This document shows positions 4,297 through 5,882 of a DNA stretch of 5,882 bases, in pieces. How positions within the stretch are numbered: the first letter of the stretch is position 1; each line of letters opens with the position of its first letter. Under the pieces are notes generated by a model, which was not told where the DNA came from, did not search any database, and saw only the letters and a program-made list of their open reading frames with translations. Made by a program: the position numbers and the translations under genes. Origin of the DNA: an uncultured Eubacteriales bacterium (GTDB lineage: Bacteria; Bacillota; Clostridia; Oscillospirales; Oscillospiraceae). The stretch spans positions 1 through 5,882 of the forward strand of contig UQXG01000134.1 in assembly GCA_900544945.1 (NCBI GenBank), in the 5' to 3' direction.

Positions 4297-5882
4297 TTAC
4301 TTCTTCTTCAGCAAGGGCATAACCAAGCCCTTTGCGGCGTTGATCTTGGAAACCAGAGGAATCTTGGAAGAGCAGATGTACTCGCAGCACTTGCAGGAGA
4401 AGCAGTCCATGACGTTCAGCTTCAGCAGGCCTTCCGCATCGCCCAGCTGACCCAGCTTGTAGATTTCCAGAGGCTGTAGCTCCATGGGACACACGTCCAC
4501 GCAGCGGCCGCACTTGATGCACTCTTTTTCCTCGGTATGGTCGGCGGCAATGGCAATGATGCCGTTGGAGCCCTTGATAATGGGCACATTGGTGTCCTTA
4601 ATAGGAGCGCCCATCATGGGGCCGCCCATTTTCAGCACCACGTCTTCGCCGGTAACACCGCCGCAGTGGTCGATAATCTCCTGGACATTGGTGCCCAGCT
4701 TGACAATGTAGTTGCCGGGATTCTTGATGTATTCGCCGGTGACGGAGACGACACGCTCCACCAGGGGAAGTCCCTTCTGGATGGCATCGGAGATGGCCTT
4801 GGCGGTGGAGGTGTTGGACACCACGCAGCCCACATCGGCGGGCAGCTTGCCGCTGGGAACCTGACGACCCATGACCTTCTTGATGAGCATCTTCTCAGCG
4901 CCCTCGGGATACTGGGTCTTGGCGGCCACCACCCGGATATTGTCGTAGGGCTTGACCTTCTCTTCCATCAGAGCCACCGCGTCGGGCTTGTTGTCCTCGA
5001 TGAGAATCACGCCCTCGGGAGCGGCCACGGCCTTCATCATTGCCCGCAGGCCATAGACGATGTCGTCGGCAAACTCCAGGAGCACACGATGGTCAGCGGT
5101 CAGGTAGGGCTCACACTCGGAGCCGTTGATGAGCACGGCATCGATGGGCTTGCCGGGCTTCAGCTTAACATAGGTGGGGAAGGTTGCGCCGCCCATACCG
5201 ACGATGCCCTTCTCCTTGACGATCTCCACGATCTCGTCGGGAGTCAGCTCCTCCAGGGGCTTGTTGGGCTTGACGGACTCGTCCAGGGTGTTCTTGCCAT
5301 CGTTCTTGATGACCACGCTCATGACGCCGGGACCCTTGTTGGGATGGGTGTGAGGCTCCACGGCGATGACGGTGCCGCTGACGGAGCTATGGACAGGTGC
5401 GCTGATGAAGCCGGCCTGCTCACCGATGAGCTGGCCTACCTTCACGGTATCGCCGGCCTGTACCACGGGGTTGGCGGGTGCGCCGATGTGCATGGCCAGA
5501 GGAATGATGACGGTATCCGGCTCCGGGAACTTCTGCAATGCCAGATGCTCAGTGTACTCCTTGTTCTCGGTGGGATGGACACCGCCGTAGAAGCCTTCGT
5601 ACCGCTTGGCACGGGCCGCTTCCACATAGGCCTTGATCTGGTCCACGTTCACGGCAGAGTAATCCCGCAGCTGCACAGGCTGAGCCAGGAATTCCTTGGT
5701 TCTTCCCTGCTTTTCCAGGCGCTGATAGATCTTCTCCCAGGCGCAGTCCTTCTTGGGGTCAATTTCGCACTTGCCGTTCTTGGCGCCGCCGCACTGGCCG
5801 TTGACCAGGCTCTTGGAGCAGTCCACAATGGGGCAGATGCCGCCGGTGACGTTCAGATAGCACTGGGCGCAGGCGCCGCAGG
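4297..5882 (-). CDS. rnfC2: RnfC-like NADH dehydrogenase subunit fused to an N-terminal MetV-type module (RnfC2 of MTHFR complex), 5' end truncated by the window
   Basis: The reading frame is open to the window edge and 527 residues are visible; the true start lies beyond base 5882. Residues 1-75 (5880-5656) are a MetV-like cysteine-rich module. The RnfC part follows: GGVHP (99-103), a lipoyl-like segment with VVQAGDTVKVGQLIGE, then the NADH/FMN-binding core with GMGGATFP (228-235), INGSECEP (251-258) and PEGAEK (325-330). The C-terminal ferredoxin domain has two 4Fe-4S motifs, Cys 454/457/460/464 (ending CP) and Cys 493/496/499/503 (ending CS, with an extra Cys498). There are no membrane segments, and no rnfABDEG genes are visible, so it is a soluble NADH-oxidising module rather than part of a membrane Rnf complex. 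It is the first visible gene of the operon with metV and metF, the set known as the heterotrimeric NADH-dependent MTHFR in Acetobacterium woodii. The GTG at 5824-5826 is an internal valine codon, not a start. Confidence 0.93.
   Translation of the reverse strand, partial: CGACAQCYLNVTGGICPIVDCSKSLVNGQCGGAKNGKCEIDPKKDCAWEKIYQRLEKQGRTKEFLAQPVQLRDYSAVNVDQIKAYVEAARAKRYEGFYGGVHPTENKEYTEHLALQKFPEPDTVIIPLAMHIGAPANPVVQAGDTVKVGQLIGEQAGFISAPVHSSVSGTVIAVEPHTHPNKGPGVMSVVIKNDGKNTLDESVKPNKPLEELTPDEIVEIVKEKGIVGMGGATFPTYVKLKPGKPIDAVLINGSECEPYLTADHRVLLEFADDIVYGLRAMMKAVAAPEGVILIEDNKPDAVALMEEKVKPYDNIRVVAAKTQYPEGAEKMLIKKVMGRQVPSGKLPADVGCVVSNTSTAKAISDAIQKGLPLVERVVSVTGEYIKNPGNYIVKLGTNVQEIIDHCGGVTGEDVVLKMGGPMMGAPIKDTNVPIIKGSNGIIAIAADHTEEKECIKCGRCVDVCPMELQPLEIYKLGQLGDAEGLLKLNVMDCFSCKCCEYICSSKIPLVSKINAAKGLVMPLLKKK
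5701..5880 (-). repeat. Direct repeat copy 2: cysteine-rich module at the N-terminus of the RnfC-like gene
   Basis: This segment encodes the first 60 visible residues of the RnfC-like protein and is the partner of the metV segment at 3727-3906. All cysteines of the MetV module are kept except the one at the position of MetV Cys166, which is Asp here. The repeat probably continues past the window edge, since a whole MetV-type domain would need about 125 more residues upstream. Confidence 0.85.

Noticed and set aside
5824..5826. GTG as the start codon of the RnfC-like gene
   Set aside because: The frame continues upstream to the window edge with conserved MetV-type residues (CGACAQC, TGGICPI), so this is an internal valine.
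1..5882. CRISPR arrays, tRNA or rRNA genes, insertion sequences, phage or defence genes
   Set aside because: No regularly spaced repeats, tRNA-like cloverleaf, transposase or phage-type protein is visible; nearly all of the window is accounted for by five metabolic and transport genes.

Overview
The window holds five protein-coding genes in two convergent blocks, separated by a compact intergenic hairpin terminator. The sequence is moderately GC-rich (estimated by eye), with strong AGGAGG/GGGAGG-type ribosome binding sites. Protein content points to an anaerobic clostridial Firmicute, plausibly a gut Oscillospiraceae- or Lachnospiraceae-type organism with Wood-Ljungdahl methyl-branch enzymes. 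The taxonomic guess is inference from gene content and base composition only.

Plus-strand block (about 1-2731). A 155-base leader carries two clean inverted repeats, a possible 16-codon leader ORF and a strong Shine-Dalgarno. It is followed by a fused double-ATPase of an energy-coupling factor (ECF) vitamin/micronutrient transporter (156-1865). A 4-base ATGA overlap leads into the ECF transmembrane coupling protein EcfT (1862-2689). No substrate-binding S component lies in the window, so the substrate cannot be named; an S gene may lie just upstream of base 1. The two genes would form the energising AAT module that drives one or more S components.

Minus-strand block (5882 down to 2745). The transcription order is an RnfC-like NADH-dehydrogenase subunit (5' end cut by the window edge), metV, then metF. 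Gaps are 15 and 19 bases, so this is an operon. Together they match the heterotrimeric NADH-dependent methylene-tetrahydrofolate reductase known from acetogens such as Acetobacterium woodii (MetF-MetV-RnfC2). In that scheme, NADH is oxidised on the RnfC-like subunit, electrons pass through iron-sulfur clusters and MetV, and the MetF flavin reduces methylene-THF to methyl-THF.

The most notable feature is that the visible N-terminus of the RnfC-like protein is itself a MetV-type cysteine-rich module. It is 43/60 identical by hand count to the C-terminal module of the neighbouring MetV, with a 53-base core that is 49/53 identical in DNA. This is a fusion plus paralogous duplication inside one operon. 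The second point worth checking is the structured leader ahead of the ECF genes. The rest of the window is well-conserved, ordinary gene content.
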